From: Pseudomonas subflava
Lineage (GTDB): Bacteria; Pseudomonadota; Gammaproteobacteria; Pseudomonadales; Pseudomonadaceae
DNA length: 64,000 nucleotides
Assembly (NCBI RefSeq): GCF_023823685.1
Contig: NZ_JAMXBF010000015.1
Span: forward strand, 51,444-115,443
Reading direction: 5' to 3'
Shown here: piece by piece, positions 54,601-62,978 of the stretch
How the letters are laid out: every line of letters begins with the position of its first letter
Numbering within the stretch: position 1 is the stretch's first letter
The notes under the pieces: generated by a model
Databases searched by the model: none
The model's input: the letters and a program-made list of their open reading frames with translations, nothing else
Told to the model about the DNA's origin: nothing
Translations under genes and position numbers: made by a program

Positions 54601-55353
54601 ATGAAACTGCAGTTCTCCCTCTCCGCCCTGGCCCTGGCCACCCTGCTCGGCGGCTGCCAGAACATGAGCCCCGACGCCATGCTCAGCACCGGCATGCAGG
54701 CCATGCAGGCCGCCACCCTCAGCGACGCCGAAGTGAAGGCCATGGCCGACGAGGCCTGCGTGCAGATGGACGCCGAGGCCCCCATCGCTCCAGCAGGCAG
54801 CGAATACAGCCAGCGCCTGGAGAAGATCGCCGCCAACCTCGGCAGCCAGGTCAACGGCATTCCGGTCACCTACAAGGTCTACCTGACCGACGAGGTCAAT
54901 GCCTGGGCCATGGCCAACGGCTGCGTGCGCGTGTACAGCGGCCTGATGGACCTGATGAACGACAACGAAGTGGAAGGCGTGCTCGGCCACGAGATGGGCC
55001 ACGTTGCCCTCGGCCACACCAAGAAGGCCATGCAGGCCGCCTACGCCACCTCCGTGGCCCGCGGCGCCGCAGCCTCCTCGGGCAACGGCGCGGTCTCGGC
55101 GCTATCCAGCTCGCAGCTGGGCGACCTCGGCGAGGAACTGGTCAACGCGCAGTTTTCCCAGTCCCAGGAAAGCGCCGCTGACGACTTCTCTTTCGACCTG
55201 CTGAAGCAGCGCGGCATCCCACTGGAAGGTCTGGCCAGCGCCTTCGACAAGCTAGCCAAACTGGGCGGCGGAGACAGCAGCATGTTCGACTCCCACCCGG
55301 GCTCGGCCGACCGCGCCGCGCACATTCGCCAGCGTATCGCTGCCGAGAACTAA
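54601..55353 (+). CDS. M48-family metalloprotease lipoprotein (LoiP-like)
   Basis: The ATG at 54601 has AAGGAC at proper spacing; an ATG 6 nt upstream is too close. The 250-residue protein has a lipoprotein signal (MKLQFSLSALALATLLGGCQN, lipobox LGGC), then the zinc motif VLGHEMGHVALGH (HExxH) and the third ligand Glu in SQESAADDFSF. M48 lipoproteins of this type process damaged outer-membrane proteins. It is likely anchored in a periplasmic membrane leaflet. No partner is adjacent. Confidence 0.9.
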   Translation: MKLQFSLSALALATLLGGCQNMSPDAMLSTGMQAMQAATLSDAEVKAMADEACVQMDAEAPIAPAGSEYSQRLEKIAANLGSQVNGIPVTYKVYLTDEVNAWAMANGCVRVYSGLMDLMNDNEVEGVLGHEMGHVALGHTKKAMQAAYATSVARGAAASSGNGAVSALSSSQLGDLGEELVNAQFSQSQESAADDFSFDLLKQRGIPLEGLASAFDKLAKLGGGDSSMFDSHPGSADRAAHIRQRIAAEN

Positions 55354-55389
55354 GCCTAGAAACCCGCTCGCCATCCGGTGCGGGCGGGC

Positions 55390-56598
55390 CTAGCCCTCCA
55401 GCAACGGCCGCAGCAATGCGGCCACCGGCGAGCGGCAGTTCAGCACCACCGCATCGAGCCCCAGCCACTGCGCCAGCGCGCGCAGCTCCTCGGCCAGGGC
55501 ATGCAGCGCCTCCTCGCTCAGCACCGCCTCTTCCAGATGCACGGCATGCACCGCCAGGCGTCCCTGCGCCCGCTCGCTGCGCAGGTCGACCCGGGCCAGC
55601 AGGCGCTCGTGGTGCAGGAATGGCAGCACGTAGTAGCCGTACACCCGCTTGTCCGGCGGGGTGTAGATCTCCAGGCGATAGCGAAAGCCGAACAGCCGCT
55701 CGGTGCGTTCGCGTTCCCAGACCAGCGAGTCGAAGGGCGACAGCAGCGCGCTGGCCCTGACTCGTCGCGGAACGCTCGGCTCACCCCGGCAGTAGCCCGG
55801 CTGTTTCCAACCCTGCACCGCGACCGGCTGCAGTTCGCCGGCCTCGACCATTTCGGCGATGCGTGCCTTGGCGTCGCCGACATCCAGGCGGAAGTAGTCG
55901 CGCAGGTCGCGCTCGGTGGCCACGCCCAGAGCGTCGGCCGAGCGCAACAACAGCTGGCGTTGGGCCTCGGCCTCGTCGAGCTCGGGATGGTCGAGCTGGG
56001 CGGAGGGGATCACCCGTTCCGGCAGATCGTACAGGCGCTCGAAGCCACGGCGCCCAGCCACGGTCACCTGGCCCGCGGCGAACAGCCACTCCATCGCTGT
56101 TTTTTCCGCGCTCCAGTCCCACCAGGGGCCGGCGCGCTCGGCGCGGGTACTGAGGCTGCCGGCGCCGAGCGCGCCCTGTTCACGCACCGCCTGCAGTACG
56201 CGCTGGATCACGTCCTGCCGCTGGCGGCCGAACTCGGCCAGCTGGCGGTAGATGCCCTGCCCGTTCGCCGCCCGGCGCATGCGCCAGCGCAGCAGCGGAT
56301 ACAGCTCCAGCGGCAGCAGCGAGGCCTCGTGACCCCAGTATTCGAACAGGCTGCGGCGCTTCGGCTTGCCCCAGGCCAGATCGTCCAGCAGCGCCGGATC
56401 GTATTGACCGAGGCGCGAGAACGCCGGCAGGTAGTGCGAGCGCACCAGGGCGTTGACCGAGTCGATCTGCAGCACGCCGAGACGCTCGATCTGCGTGCGT
56501 AGCTGGCGATGACCGATGGCGCCGCGCGGCGCGCGCGCGAAGCCCTGGGCGGCCAGCGCCAGGCGACGGGCTTCGGCAAGCGAGAGGGAGAGACTCAT
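55390..56598 (-). CDS. YcaQ/AlkZ-like winged-helix DNA glycosylase
   Basis: The 402-residue protein belongs to the HTH_42 family of cross-link repair glycosylases. The catalytic motif QxD of the YcaQ group is present as Q44-I-D46 in LGVLQIDSVNALVRSHYLPAFSRLG; the AlkZ group would have QxQ. Later family regions are EYWGHEASLLPLELYPLLRWRM and ALLSPFDSLVWERERTERLFGF. It would remove bulky or cross-linked bases in the cytoplasm. The start at 56598 (MSLSLSLAEARRLALAAQGF) lies 26 bp after the DUF3291 gene. Confidence 0.87.
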   Translation of the reverse strand: MSLSLSLAEARRLALAAQGFARAPRGAIGHRQLRTQIERLGVLQIDSVNALVRSHYLPAFSRLGQYDPALLDDLAWGKPKRRSLFEYWGHEASLLPLELYPLLRWRMRRAANGQGIYRQLAEFGRQRQDVIQRVLQAVREQGALGAGSLSTRAERAGPWWDWSAEKTAMEWLFAAGQVTVAGRRGFERLYDLPERVIPSAQLDHPELDEAEAQRQLLLRSADALGVATERDLRDYFRLDVGDAKARIAEMVEAGELQPVAVQGWKQPGYCRGEPSVPRRVRASALLSPFDSLVWERERTERLFGFRYRLEIYTPPDKRVYGYYVLPFLHHERLLARVDLRSERAQGRLAVHAVHLEEAVLSEEALHALAEELRALAQWLGLDAVVLNCRSPVAALLRPLLEG

Positions 56599-56624
56599 GG
56601 CGGCCAAGCCTAGCAGGCCGGCCG

Positions 56625-57089
56625 CTAGCAGCGCTCGACGAGCGCGTCCGGTGCGGCGAAAGCGCGGCGGAAGGTGAAGGCGTGGGCCGTTGCTCCGTGC
56701 TCGCGCAGGTGCGCCAGGCGCTCGGCCGCCTCCGCCACGCCCGGCCGGTGCCCCGCCGGCACCCACCAGAGCACCTGGTGCGCCTGCTCGACCTTGTCGA
56801 ACCATTCGCGGCGGCGCTTGAGCATCTCGGTATGGGCGGAGGTGTAGACGTAGTCGCTGAGCGACTGCACGTCGGTCCATACCGACATGTTGACCAGCAC
56901 CTCGTCGCCGAAGGGTCGAATGGCGGTGGCATCGCCGGCTTCGTCCTGCAGGCGCCAGACATAGCCGGGCGACGCCTCGGCCAGGGCGTTGATACGCTCC
57001 AGGTTGTTGACGAAATCGACCATATCGGGCGACTCCAGCGGCGCCTTCATGCTGGCGATATTGAGCTGGGCCAGGTGGTAGCGGGACAT
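56625..57089 (-). CDS. DUF3291 domain protein
   Basis: The 154-residue protein begins MSRYHLAQLNIASMKAPLES and matches the DUF3291 family (SPDMVDFVNNLERINALAEASPGYVWRLQDE, VLVNMSVWTDVQSLSDYVY, HQVLWWVPAGHRPGVAEAAERL). The fold is probably a ferredoxin-like dimer related to the antibiotic-biosynthesis monooxygenases, but no function is established. Good ribosome site AAGGAG. It is followed by the YcaQ-like gene 26 bp downstream. Confidence 0.9.
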   Translation of the reverse strand: MSRYHLAQLNIASMKAPLESPDMVDFVNNLERINALAEASPGYVWRLQDEAGDATAIRPFGDEVLVNMSVWTDVQSLSDYVYTSAHTEMLKRRREWFDKVEQAHQVLWWVPAGHRPGVAEAAERLAHLREHGATAHAFTFRRAFAAPDALVERC

Positions 57090-57126
57090 TGGAACTCCTT
57101 GTCTTTTAGCGGGATTCGTCGGCGCT

Positions 57127-57360
57127 TCAGCGGCCGCGCGGGTCGTCCCAGAACGGCCGCTCGCTCTCGCGCAGCACGTCGGCGCGGCTCAGGCCGAGGT
57201 CCTTGAGCGCCTCATCGCCGAGCATCGCCAGCTGCCGCCTTTCACGCGCCAGCTGCTGCCAGCGCTTGAAACGTGCCCACCATGCCTGCATGCGAATGGC
57301 CGGCCGCACCCGCTCGAAGGATATCGAGTGGGCCAGTGCATACCCTTTCTGACTTTTCAT
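57127..57360 (-). CDS. DUF1127 small basic protein
   Basis: The 77-residue protein is Arg-rich with the DUF1127 signature WWARFKRWQQLARERRQLAMLGDEALKDLGLSRADV. The start at 57360 follows GGGAGG. DUF1127 proteins bind RNA or regulators in phosphate, carbon or stress responses in other bacteria. It is divergent from a LysR regulator across 97 bp, so the latter may control it. Confidence 0.85.
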   Translation of the reverse strand: MKSQKGYALAHSISFERVRPAIRMQAWWARFKRWQQLARERRQLAMLGDEALKDLGLSRADVLRESERPFWDDPRGR

Positions 57361-57457
57361 CTTCACGCCCTCCCTGTGGGGTTGGCGCCAGTTTCCGTTC
57401 GCGATTAAGATCAATCCAACGAATGTTTCTTATGCGACGCATCTTGGAGATTGATGA

Positions 57458-58312
57458 ATGGCGCATTACCCCAGCATCGACACCGAACTGCTGCGCAGCT
57501 TCGTCGCCATCGCCGACAACGGCGGCTTCACCCGCGCTGCGGAGGCGGTCAACCGCACCCAGTCGGCGGTCAGCATGCAGATGAAGCGGCTGGAAGACGA
57601 CGTGGTGCAGCGCACCCTGTTCGAGCGCGACGGCCGCCAGGTGCGCCTCACGCCCGAGGGCCAGGTGCTGCTGGGCTACGCACGGCGCATCCTCAAGCTG
57701 CACGGTGAGGTGCTCAACACCCTGCGCGAGCCGCACATGGTCGGCGCCGTGCGCATCGGCACGCCGGACGACTACGTGATGCGCTTTCTGCCGGACATCC
57801 TCTCGCGCTTCGCCCAGGCCTACCCGCTGGTACAGGTGGAAGTGCATTGCGAGACTTCCGGGCAATTGCTGCAACGCCAGGACCTGGACCTGACCATCGT
57901 CACCCGCGAGCCGGGCAAGGAGATCGGCCAGCTGCTGCGCCAGGAGCGCTTCGTCTGGGCCGAGGCCCAGGGCTTCACGCCGCACGAGCAGAACCCCATG
58001 CCGCTGGCCATGTTCAACTCCGGGTGCTTCTGCCGCGCCTGGGCCTGCAACGCGCTGGACGCCATGGAGCGGCCCTACCGCATCGCCTACACCAGCCCCA
58101 GCCTGTCGGCGATCTTCGCCGTGGTCGGCGCTGGCCTGGCGGTCACCGCCCAGTTGCGCAGCCTGATCACCCCGGACATGCGCATCCTCGGCGAGGCGGA
58201 GGGCCTGCCCACGCTGCCGATGACCAGCATCGTGCTGCTGCGCCACCCGCAGCGCCAGTCGCAGGTGATCGATACCCTGGCCGAGCACATCGCCGAAGGC
58301 TTTCGCCTCTGA
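57458..58312 (+). CDS. LysR-family regulator (LrhA/HexA-like)
   Basis: The 284-residue regulator has the N-terminal winged helix (IDTELLRSFVAIADNGGFTRAAEAVNRTQSAVSMQMKRLEDDVVQRTLFERDG) and a short effector domain (GAVRIGTPDDYVMRFLPDILSRFAQAYP). The HTH closely resembles the LrhA/HexA group, but the C-terminal domain is shorter. The divergent DUF1127 gene is the natural candidate target. The effector is unknown. Confidence 0.9.
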   Translation: MAHYPSIDTELLRSFVAIADNGGFTRAAEAVNRTQSAVSMQMKRLEDDVVQRTLFERDGRQVRLTPEGQVLLGYARRILKLHGEVLNTLREPHMVGAVRIGTPDDYVMRFLPDILSRFAQAYPLVQVEVHCETSGQLLQRQDLDLTIVTREPGKEIGQLLRQERFVWAEAQGFTPHEQNPMPLAMFNSGCFCRAWACNALDAMERPYRIAYTSPSLSAIFAVVGAGLAVTAQLRSLITPDMRILGEAEGLPTLPMTSIVLLRHPQRQSQVIDTLAEHIAEGFRL

Positions 58313-58331
58313 GTTGCCCGCCGACCTCACC

Positions 58332-58352
58332 GTAGGGTGCGCCGTGCGCACC
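58332..58352. repeat. GTAGGGTGCGCCGTGCGCACC-type palindromic repeat
   Basis: A short palindrome just after the LysR stop codon is related to the motifs at 50670-50813. It is followed by the convergent TauE gene end; it may act as a transcription-ending hairpin. Confidence 0.55.
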
Positions 58353-58372
58353 GCCCGCGGCGCCGCAGAACG

Positions 58373-59128
58373 CTACCCCCGCAACGCCAGCAACACTGCG
58401 CAGATCACCAGAAAGCCGCAGAACAGCCCGCGCAGCACTTTCTCCGGCATCGCGTGGGCCAGCTTCACGCCCCAGCTGATGCTGAGCAACCCGCCCACCG
58501 CCAGCGGGATGCCCATGCTCCAGTCGACGTGATCGTGCACGGCGTAGGTCAGCAGCGTCACGCCGGTACTCGGCAGGGCCAGGGCCAGCGACAGGCCCTG
58601 GGCCGCGAGCTGGCCGACACCGAAGATATTGGTCAGCACCGGCACCGCCAGCACCGCGCCGCCGACGCCGAACATGCCGCCCAGCGCGCCCGCCGCGCTG
58701 CCCACCACCCCCAGCCACGGCCAGGGGTGGCGCAGCTGCGCCGACGCCGGCGCGTTGCGCATGAACAACCGGGCCAGGTTGTAGATCGCCAGCACGACGA
58801 GGAAGCCGACGAAGGCCATGCGCATGCGCTCTGCCTGCAGCTCCACGGCGTAGAGCGAGGCCAGCCAGGCGCAGCAAAAGCCCGTCACGCTGAGCAGCAG
58901 CGCATGCTTGGGCTCGATGCGGTTGCGCTGGTTGTAGCGCCACAAGGCAAGCACCACATTCGGCACCACCATCACCAACGCCGTGCCCTGGGCCAGTTGC
59001 TGGTCCAGGCCGAAGAGCACGCCCAGGGCGGGAATCGCCACCAGCCCGCCACCGATTCCGAACAGGCCACCGACGGTGCCCATGGCCAGGCCCAGCAGCA
59101 GGTTCAACAACAGATCGATCAGGCTCAT
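58373..59128 (-). CDS. TauE/SafE-family membrane permease (251 aa)
   Basis: The 251-residue protein starts MSLIDLLLNLLLGLAMGTVG after AAGGAGA. Typical family elements are GLFGIGGGLVAIPALGVLFGLDQQLAQGTALVMVVPN and GALGGMFGVGGAVLAVPVLTNIFGVGQLAAQGLSLAL, with eight helices. It is divergent from a LysR gene across 98 bp, where a 19-bp palindrome lies, and is probably controlled by that regulator. The transported anion is unknown. Confidence 0.9.
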   Translation of the reverse strand: MSLIDLLLNLLLGLAMGTVGGLFGIGGGLVAIPALGVLFGLDQQLAQGTALVMVVPNVVLALWRYNQRNRIEPKHALLLSVTGFCCAWLASLYAVELQAERMRMAFVGFLVVLAIYNLARLFMRNAPASAQLRHPWPWLGVVGSAAGALGGMFGVGGAVLAVPVLTNIFGVGQLAAQGLSLALALPSTGVTLLTYAVHDHVDWSMGIPLAVGGLLSISWGVKLAHAMPEKVLRGLFCGFLVICAVLLALRG

Positions 59129-59200
59129 GGGCTCTCCTTCAGGGTGGCGGCATGCTAGCCGGCCGCGGCTGGCGGGGAAACGCACAGCAGCGCACAATGG

Positions 59201-59219
59201 CTTTGCGATTCACGCAAAG
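59201..59219. promoter_or_regulatory. Candidate LysR operator between the TauE gene and the LysR gene
   Basis: CTTTGCG-ATTCA-CGCAAAG is a perfect 7-bp inverted repeat with a 5-bp centre and contains a T-N11-A LysR-box pattern. It lies 8 bp before the LysR ATG, consistent with autoregulation and control of the divergent permease. Confidence 0.65.
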
Positions 59220-59226
59220 GCATTCC

Positions 59227-60168
59227 ATGAACTCCGACGCTCTCGAACTCTACCTGGACGTGCTCGACACCGGCAGCTTCTCCGCCGCGGCGCGGCGCCA
59301 GCAACTCACACCCTCCTCCGTCGCGCGCCGCGTCGATGCGCTGGAGCGCACCCTGGGCTGCGCCCTGGTGGTCCGCAGCACCCACGCCGTGCGCGCCACT
59401 CCGGCGGGCCTGGCATTCGCCGAACGGGCCAGGCGCATCCTCACCGAACTGCGCCAGGCCCGCGCCGAGGCGGTGGCACTGAGCAGCGCACCGGAAGGAC
59501 TGATCCGCATCGACGCGCCCGCGCCGTTCGGTCGTCGGCACCTGGCGCCCGCCATCGCCGAGTTCCTCACCGCCTATCCCGGGCTGGACGTGCAGCTGCG
59601 GCTGATCGACAGCTTCGTCGACCTGCAGGGCGAGCACCTGGGCGAGGTGGACCTGGTGCTGCGCATCGGCCCGCTGGCCGACACCCGCCTGGTCGCCACT
59701 CCGCTGGCGCCCATGGTGCGCATCCTCTGCGCCAGCCCCGACTACGTGCGCCGCCGAGGTCTGCTGCGCGACCCGCGCGAGCTGCCAGAGCACGACGGCC
59801 TGGACTGGGACGCCCTGTCCCCGCCGCACGCCTGGCGCTTCGAGGTGGACGGCCGCCTGCAGCTACTGCGCCCGGGCCGTCTGCGCATGACCGCCAACAA
59901 CGCCGAGGCCCTGCTGTTCAGCGCCATCGCCGGCCTCGGCATCGCCCACCTGCCGACCTGGCTGATCGGCGACCACCTGCTGCGTGGCGAGCTGGTACCG
60001 CTGCTCTGCGACGACGGCCTGCCGCCGGCCGAGCCCAGTGGCATCTATGCCCTGCGTCTGGCCAGCGACGCCAGTTCGCGCACCCGCCTGCTGCTGGAGT
60101 TCCTCAAGCAGCGCTTCGGCCCCGTGCCGCCCTGGGACCTGGCCCTGCAGCGCGGCCTGAGAAACTGA
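59227..60168 (+). CDS. LysR-family transcriptional regulator (313 aa)
   Basis: The start at 59227 (MNSDALELYLDVLDTGSFSA) has AAAGG upstream. The winged helix (FSAAARRQQLTPSSVARRVDALERTLGCALVVRSTHAVRATPAGLAFAERA) is followed by a LysR-substrate domain (IRIDAPAPFGRRHLAPAIAEFLTAYPGLDVQLRLIDS). This subtype (AaeR/DsdC-type fold) commonly controls a divergent enzyme or transporter gene, here the TauE/SafE permease. The effector is unknown. Confidence 0.92.
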   Translation: MNSDALELYLDVLDTGSFSAAARRQQLTPSSVARRVDALERTLGCALVVRSTHAVRATPAGLAFAERARRILTELRQARAEAVALSSAPEGLIRIDAPAPFGRRHLAPAIAEFLTAYPGLDVQLRLIDSFVDLQGEHLGEVDLVLRIGPLADTRLVATPLAPMVRILCASPDYVRRRGLLRDPRELPEHDGLDWDALSPPHAWRFEVDGRLQLLRPGRLRMTANNAEALLFSAIAGLGIAHLPTWLIGDHLLRGELVPLLCDDGLPPAEPSGIYALRLASDASSRTRLLLEFLKQRFGPVPPWDLALQRGLRN

Positions 60169-60171
60169 AGG

Positions 60172-60204
60172 CGAAAAAAAGCCCGGCGCACGGGCCGGGC
60201 TTCT
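60172..60204. terminator. Bidirectional terminator between the LysR gene and efp
   Basis: GCCCGGC and GCCGGGC form a stem. On the minus strand it continues in eight T residues, so it is strong for efp; the + strand has only a short T-rich stretch. Confidence 0.85.
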
Positions 60205-60218
60205 TCGAGGCGGGCGGC

Positions 60219-60794
60219 TTAGGCCGACGGCGCCTGGGTACGGCTCTTGTAGGAACCGTCGCGAGTGTCGATCTCGATCCAGTCGTCGATGTTGCAGAAG
60301 TCGGCGACTTTTACTTCGGTACCGTTGCGCAGCTTGGCAGGCTTCATGACCTTGCCGGAGGTGTCGCCACGGGCGGAGTTCTCGGTGTAGGTGATCTGGC
60401 GAACGATGGTGGTCGGCAGGTCAACGGAGATCACCTTGCCTTCGAAGAACACGGCTTCGCAGACGTCGGTCATGCCTTCTTCGATGAACGGCAGGACGCT
60501 TTCCAGGTCTTCGGCGCGCAGCTCGTAGGAGTTGTACTCCGGATCCATGAAGACGTAGTCGTCACCGCTGATGTAGGACAGGGTCACTTCCTTGCGCTCA
60601 AGGATGACCGGCTCCATCTTGTCGTCGGCCTTGTAGACGGTTTCGGTCTTGGAGCCGTTGATCAGGTTCTTCAGCTTCATCTTGACGATGGCGCTGTTGC
60701 GGCCGGACTTGGTGAATTCGGCTTTCTGGATCAGCCACGGATGGCCGTCGATCAGGGCCACACTGTTGGCCTTCATTTCTTGTGCGGTTTTCAT
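60219..60794 (-). CDS. efp: Elongation factor P (Arg32 type)
   Basis: The 191-residue factor relieves ribosome stalling at proline runs. The KOW-like N-terminal domain contains the modification loop TKSGRNSA with Arg at position 32, the residue rhamnosylated by EarP in pseudomonads, rather than the Lys of E. coli EF-P. The S1/OB domains follow (VVRQITYTENSARGDTSGKVMKPAKLRNGTEVKVADFCNIDDWIEID). The start at 60794 is MKTAQEMKANSVALIDGH. It lies 34 bp downstream of earP on the same strand. Confidence 0.97.
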   Translation of the reverse strand: MKTAQEMKANSVALIDGHPWLIQKAEFTKSGRNSAIVKMKLKNLINGSKTETVYKADDKMEPVILERKEVTLSYISGDDYVFMDPEYNSYELRAEDLESVLPFIEEGMTDVCEAVFFEGKVISVDLPTTIVRQITYTENSARGDTSGKVMKPAKLRNGTEVKVADFCNIDDWIEIDTRDGSYKSRTQAPSA

Positions 60795-60828
60795 ACGAGT
60801 ATCCGGATTTGGATGGAGGTACAAATTT

Positions 60829-61974
60829 CTAGGCCCGGCATGATAGCCAATTTCGGTGAAACTGCACCAGCGCCGAGGCGAGATCGGGACGAGAGGCCTG
60901 CGCCGCACACCAGCGTTCGGCGTGCTCGGCCAGGGCCTGTGTCTGGCCCTGCAGCGCCGCCCAGGCCGAGGCCATGTCGCCCTCGCCGTTCCAGGCGTGC
61001 CACAGCGCCCGCAACGCGGCGGCAGCCGCTGGCGGCATCGCGTCGCAGTACAGATCGAGGAAGGCATCCAGCTTGTCCCAGTGCGCCCCGGCTTGCTGCG
61101 GATAGATGTGCCAGAGCAACGGCCGGCCGGCCCATTGGGCACGAACGAAGGAGTCCTCGCCGCGGATGGCATTGAGGTCGCAGCACCACAACAGCCGGTC
61201 GTAATCCGCCTGGCTGAGGAACGGCAGCAGATGCACCCGCAGACTGCCGCGGTTGCAGACGCCGCCCTCCTCCAGCGTCTCCACACCCAGCCAGCGGCGC
61301 AGATCGCCCTCGATGCGTCCGCGCGGCACCAACAGTTGGGTCGGCTCGGCGGCGCCGGCCAGCGCCTCCAGCCAGCCGGCCAGCGCGGCGTTCTCATAGG
61401 CGAACAGCGAGATCAGGCGGGCGCCAGCCAGCGGCTCGATGCCGATGCCGGCGAGAAAGGCGTGACGGGCGGACGCGTCCGCCTGAAAGGCGCGCCGCCG
61501 CTCGATCAGCCCGGCCTCGCGCAGCAGTCCGCCAGTACCCTCGGCGAAACCGGGGAAGAAGAAGAACTTCTGCAGCCCGCCCGCTTGCGGCGACGGCAGG
61601 CCGTGGCAGCCGGCGACCCAGTCCTCGGCGCTGAGGTATTCCAGGTTGAGCCACAGCGGCTTGGCCGACCGCGCCGCCATGGCCTCGACATAGCACGGCG
61701 GCAATGTGCAGGCGAAGGCCTCGATCACCACGTCCGCCGCTTCCGTCGCCGGGAATTCGGCCGGCCAGCGGAGCACCTCGACGCCTTCTATATGCCAGCG
61801 CTCGGCCGTGGCATCGGCCTGGGGGCACAGGCGCAGAAAGGTCGCCGGCTCGTCCACCCACAGGCGCACGGCCAGCGCGTGCTCGGCCGCCAGCTGCCGG
61901 GCGAGACGCCAGGTGACGCCGACGTCGCCAAAGTTGTCGACCACGTTGCAGAAGATGTCCCAGCGGGCGCCCAT
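60829..61974 (-). CDS. earP: EF-P arginine rhamnosyltransferase
   Basis: The 381-residue enzyme transfers rhamnose from dTDP-L-rhamnose to Arg32 of EF-P. The start at 61974 (MGARWDIFCNVVDNFGDVGV) contains both key Asp residues at 13 and 17, as in characterised EarP, and GGAGCGG lies upstream. The C-terminal domain has GRPLLWHIYPQQAGAHWDKLDAFL, typical for dTDP-Rha binding. It precedes efp, the conserved order. dTDP-rhamnose synthesis genes are not in the window. Confidence 0.95.
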   Translation of the reverse strand: MGARWDIFCNVVDNFGDVGVTWRLARQLAAEHALAVRLWVDEPATFLRLCPQADATAERWHIEGVEVLRWPAEFPATEAADVVIEAFACTLPPCYVEAMAARSAKPLWLNLEYLSAEDWVAGCHGLPSPQAGGLQKFFFFPGFAEGTGGLLREAGLIERRRAFQADASARHAFLAGIGIEPLAGARLISLFAYENAALAGWLEALAGAAEPTQLLVPRGRIEGDLRRWLGVETLEEGGVCNRGSLRVHLLPFLSQADYDRLLWCCDLNAIRGEDSFVRAQWAGRPLLWHIYPQQAGAHWDKLDAFLDLYCDAMPPAAAAALRALWHAWNGEGDMASAWAALQGQTQALAEHAERWCAAQASRPDLASALVQFHRNWLSCRA

Positions 61975-62082
61975 GAGCCGCTCCAGTTTCAGAGATGCGG
62001 CGATTCTACGGCATGCCGAGCGGCGCCCGGGGATCAAAGAGCCCGACCGCTGGCCGGGTCGGCGCGATCGCGCCAGGAGGGA

Positions 62083-62319
62083 TCAGAGACCGTACGGCGG
62101 ATACTGCTCGCCGGGCGCACGCTTGCACAGCACGCCCTCCGCCGGCGGTATACGCGCCGGCCAGGGCGGATCGATCTGCGGGTCGCTGAGGTCCGGCGAG
62201 TCGGGATCGAAACCCAGCTCCTGCCGCACCTCGCTGGCGCGGGAAGCCGAGACGCCCGGCAGCCCGCGGCCATCGTCCTGGGAGTCGCGCCGTGCCCAGA
62301 AAATGTCTTTCAGCTTCAT
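62083..62319 (-). CDS. Small hypothetical protein (78 aa)
   Basis: The product begins MKLKDIFWARRDSQDDGRGL after GGAGGAGG, a strong ribosome site. It is polar and acidic with a Pro-rich tail (DPDSPDLSDPQIDPPWPARIPPAEGVLCKRAPGEQYPPY). No domain is recognised. It lies downstream of nothing on its strand except a 3' gap to earP, so co-transcription with earP is possible. Confidence 0.65.
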   Translation of the reverse strand: MKLKDIFWARRDSQDDGRGLPGVSASRASEVRQELGFDPDSPDLSDPQIDPPWPARIPPAEGVLCKRAPGEQYPPYGL

Positions 62320-62513
62320 CCTGCACCTCCTCCATCACAGGTTGGTCAGGGTTCGAGGGCGAAGCGGCACGAGGGTTCGAAAAAATTCGCCGGTGGCGCC
62401 ACGCCACTCCAGCAGGCCCGCCCCAGAGCACTCGACGAGCGTCTCATCCGTTGCAATACGCCGGTCACAAGCGCCCGCTAAGGTGCCGGCTCTCGTTCCA
62501 GAAGGCCCATGCC

Positions 62514-62726
62514 GTGACCAGCCTGAAACTCCTGCGCAAGACCCTCGATCAGGTCGCCGCCAACAACGAATCCGCCGCCATCGTCGTGATGCGCGCCGCG
62601 GAACGCACCGGCGACGAAGTGCTGCGCCAGCAACTGCACCGCGTGATCCAGCAAATGAACCAGGACGCCCTCACCCTGCGCGCCCTGCGCGACGCCCAAC
62701 CCGCCGACACCCAGCGGCGCGCCTGA
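62514..62726 (+). CDS. Small hypothetical helical protein, GTG start (70 aa)
   Basis: The GTG start at 62514 follows AAGG at a long spacing. The product (MTSLKLLRKTLDQVAANNES) is a helical, charged chain ending in TQRRA. No family is recognised. It is the last gene with the base composition of the host chromosome before the cassette-like region. Confidence 0.5.
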   Translation: MTSLKLLRKTLDQVAANNESAAIVVMRAAERTGDEVLRQQLHRVIQQMNQDALTLRALRDAQPADTQRRA

Positions 62727-62967
62727 GCGCGCCCTGTTCTCCAATACCTCGCGCCATATCTAGCACTGACCGACGCATTGCAGCCCGACACACTCGCAAG
62801 CTAGTCTGCTGCAGTAGCCAGCTCACTGGCAAAAGGACTTGCAGGCTTGGTGCATAACATCCCCTTCTGCTGCGAAAGCCGCTATTTACAGCCTTGCGCT
62901 GACCTGCAATAAGAATTTTATCCACCAATTGGGCGGTTTCTTATACACCAGTTGGTGTCTATTTATA

Positions 62968-62974
62968 GTTAGGT
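62968..62974 (+). other. attI/attC-like GTTAGGT core site at the left end of the cassette array
   Basis: GTTAGGT matches the GTTRRRY core used in integron recombination (cut between G and TT). It precedes the first cassette ORF by 4 nt and matches the R' core of attC1 exactly. Upstream, 62922-62957, short inverted CACCA/TGGTG pairs might be remnants of an attI site. No integrase reading frame was found in the 252 bp before it. Confidence 0.55.
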
Positions 62975-62978
62975 GTTT

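Noticed and set aside
62727..62967. Relic integrase gene before the cassette array
   Set aside because: None of the short frames shows tyrosine-recombinase motifs, and the interval is too short for intI.
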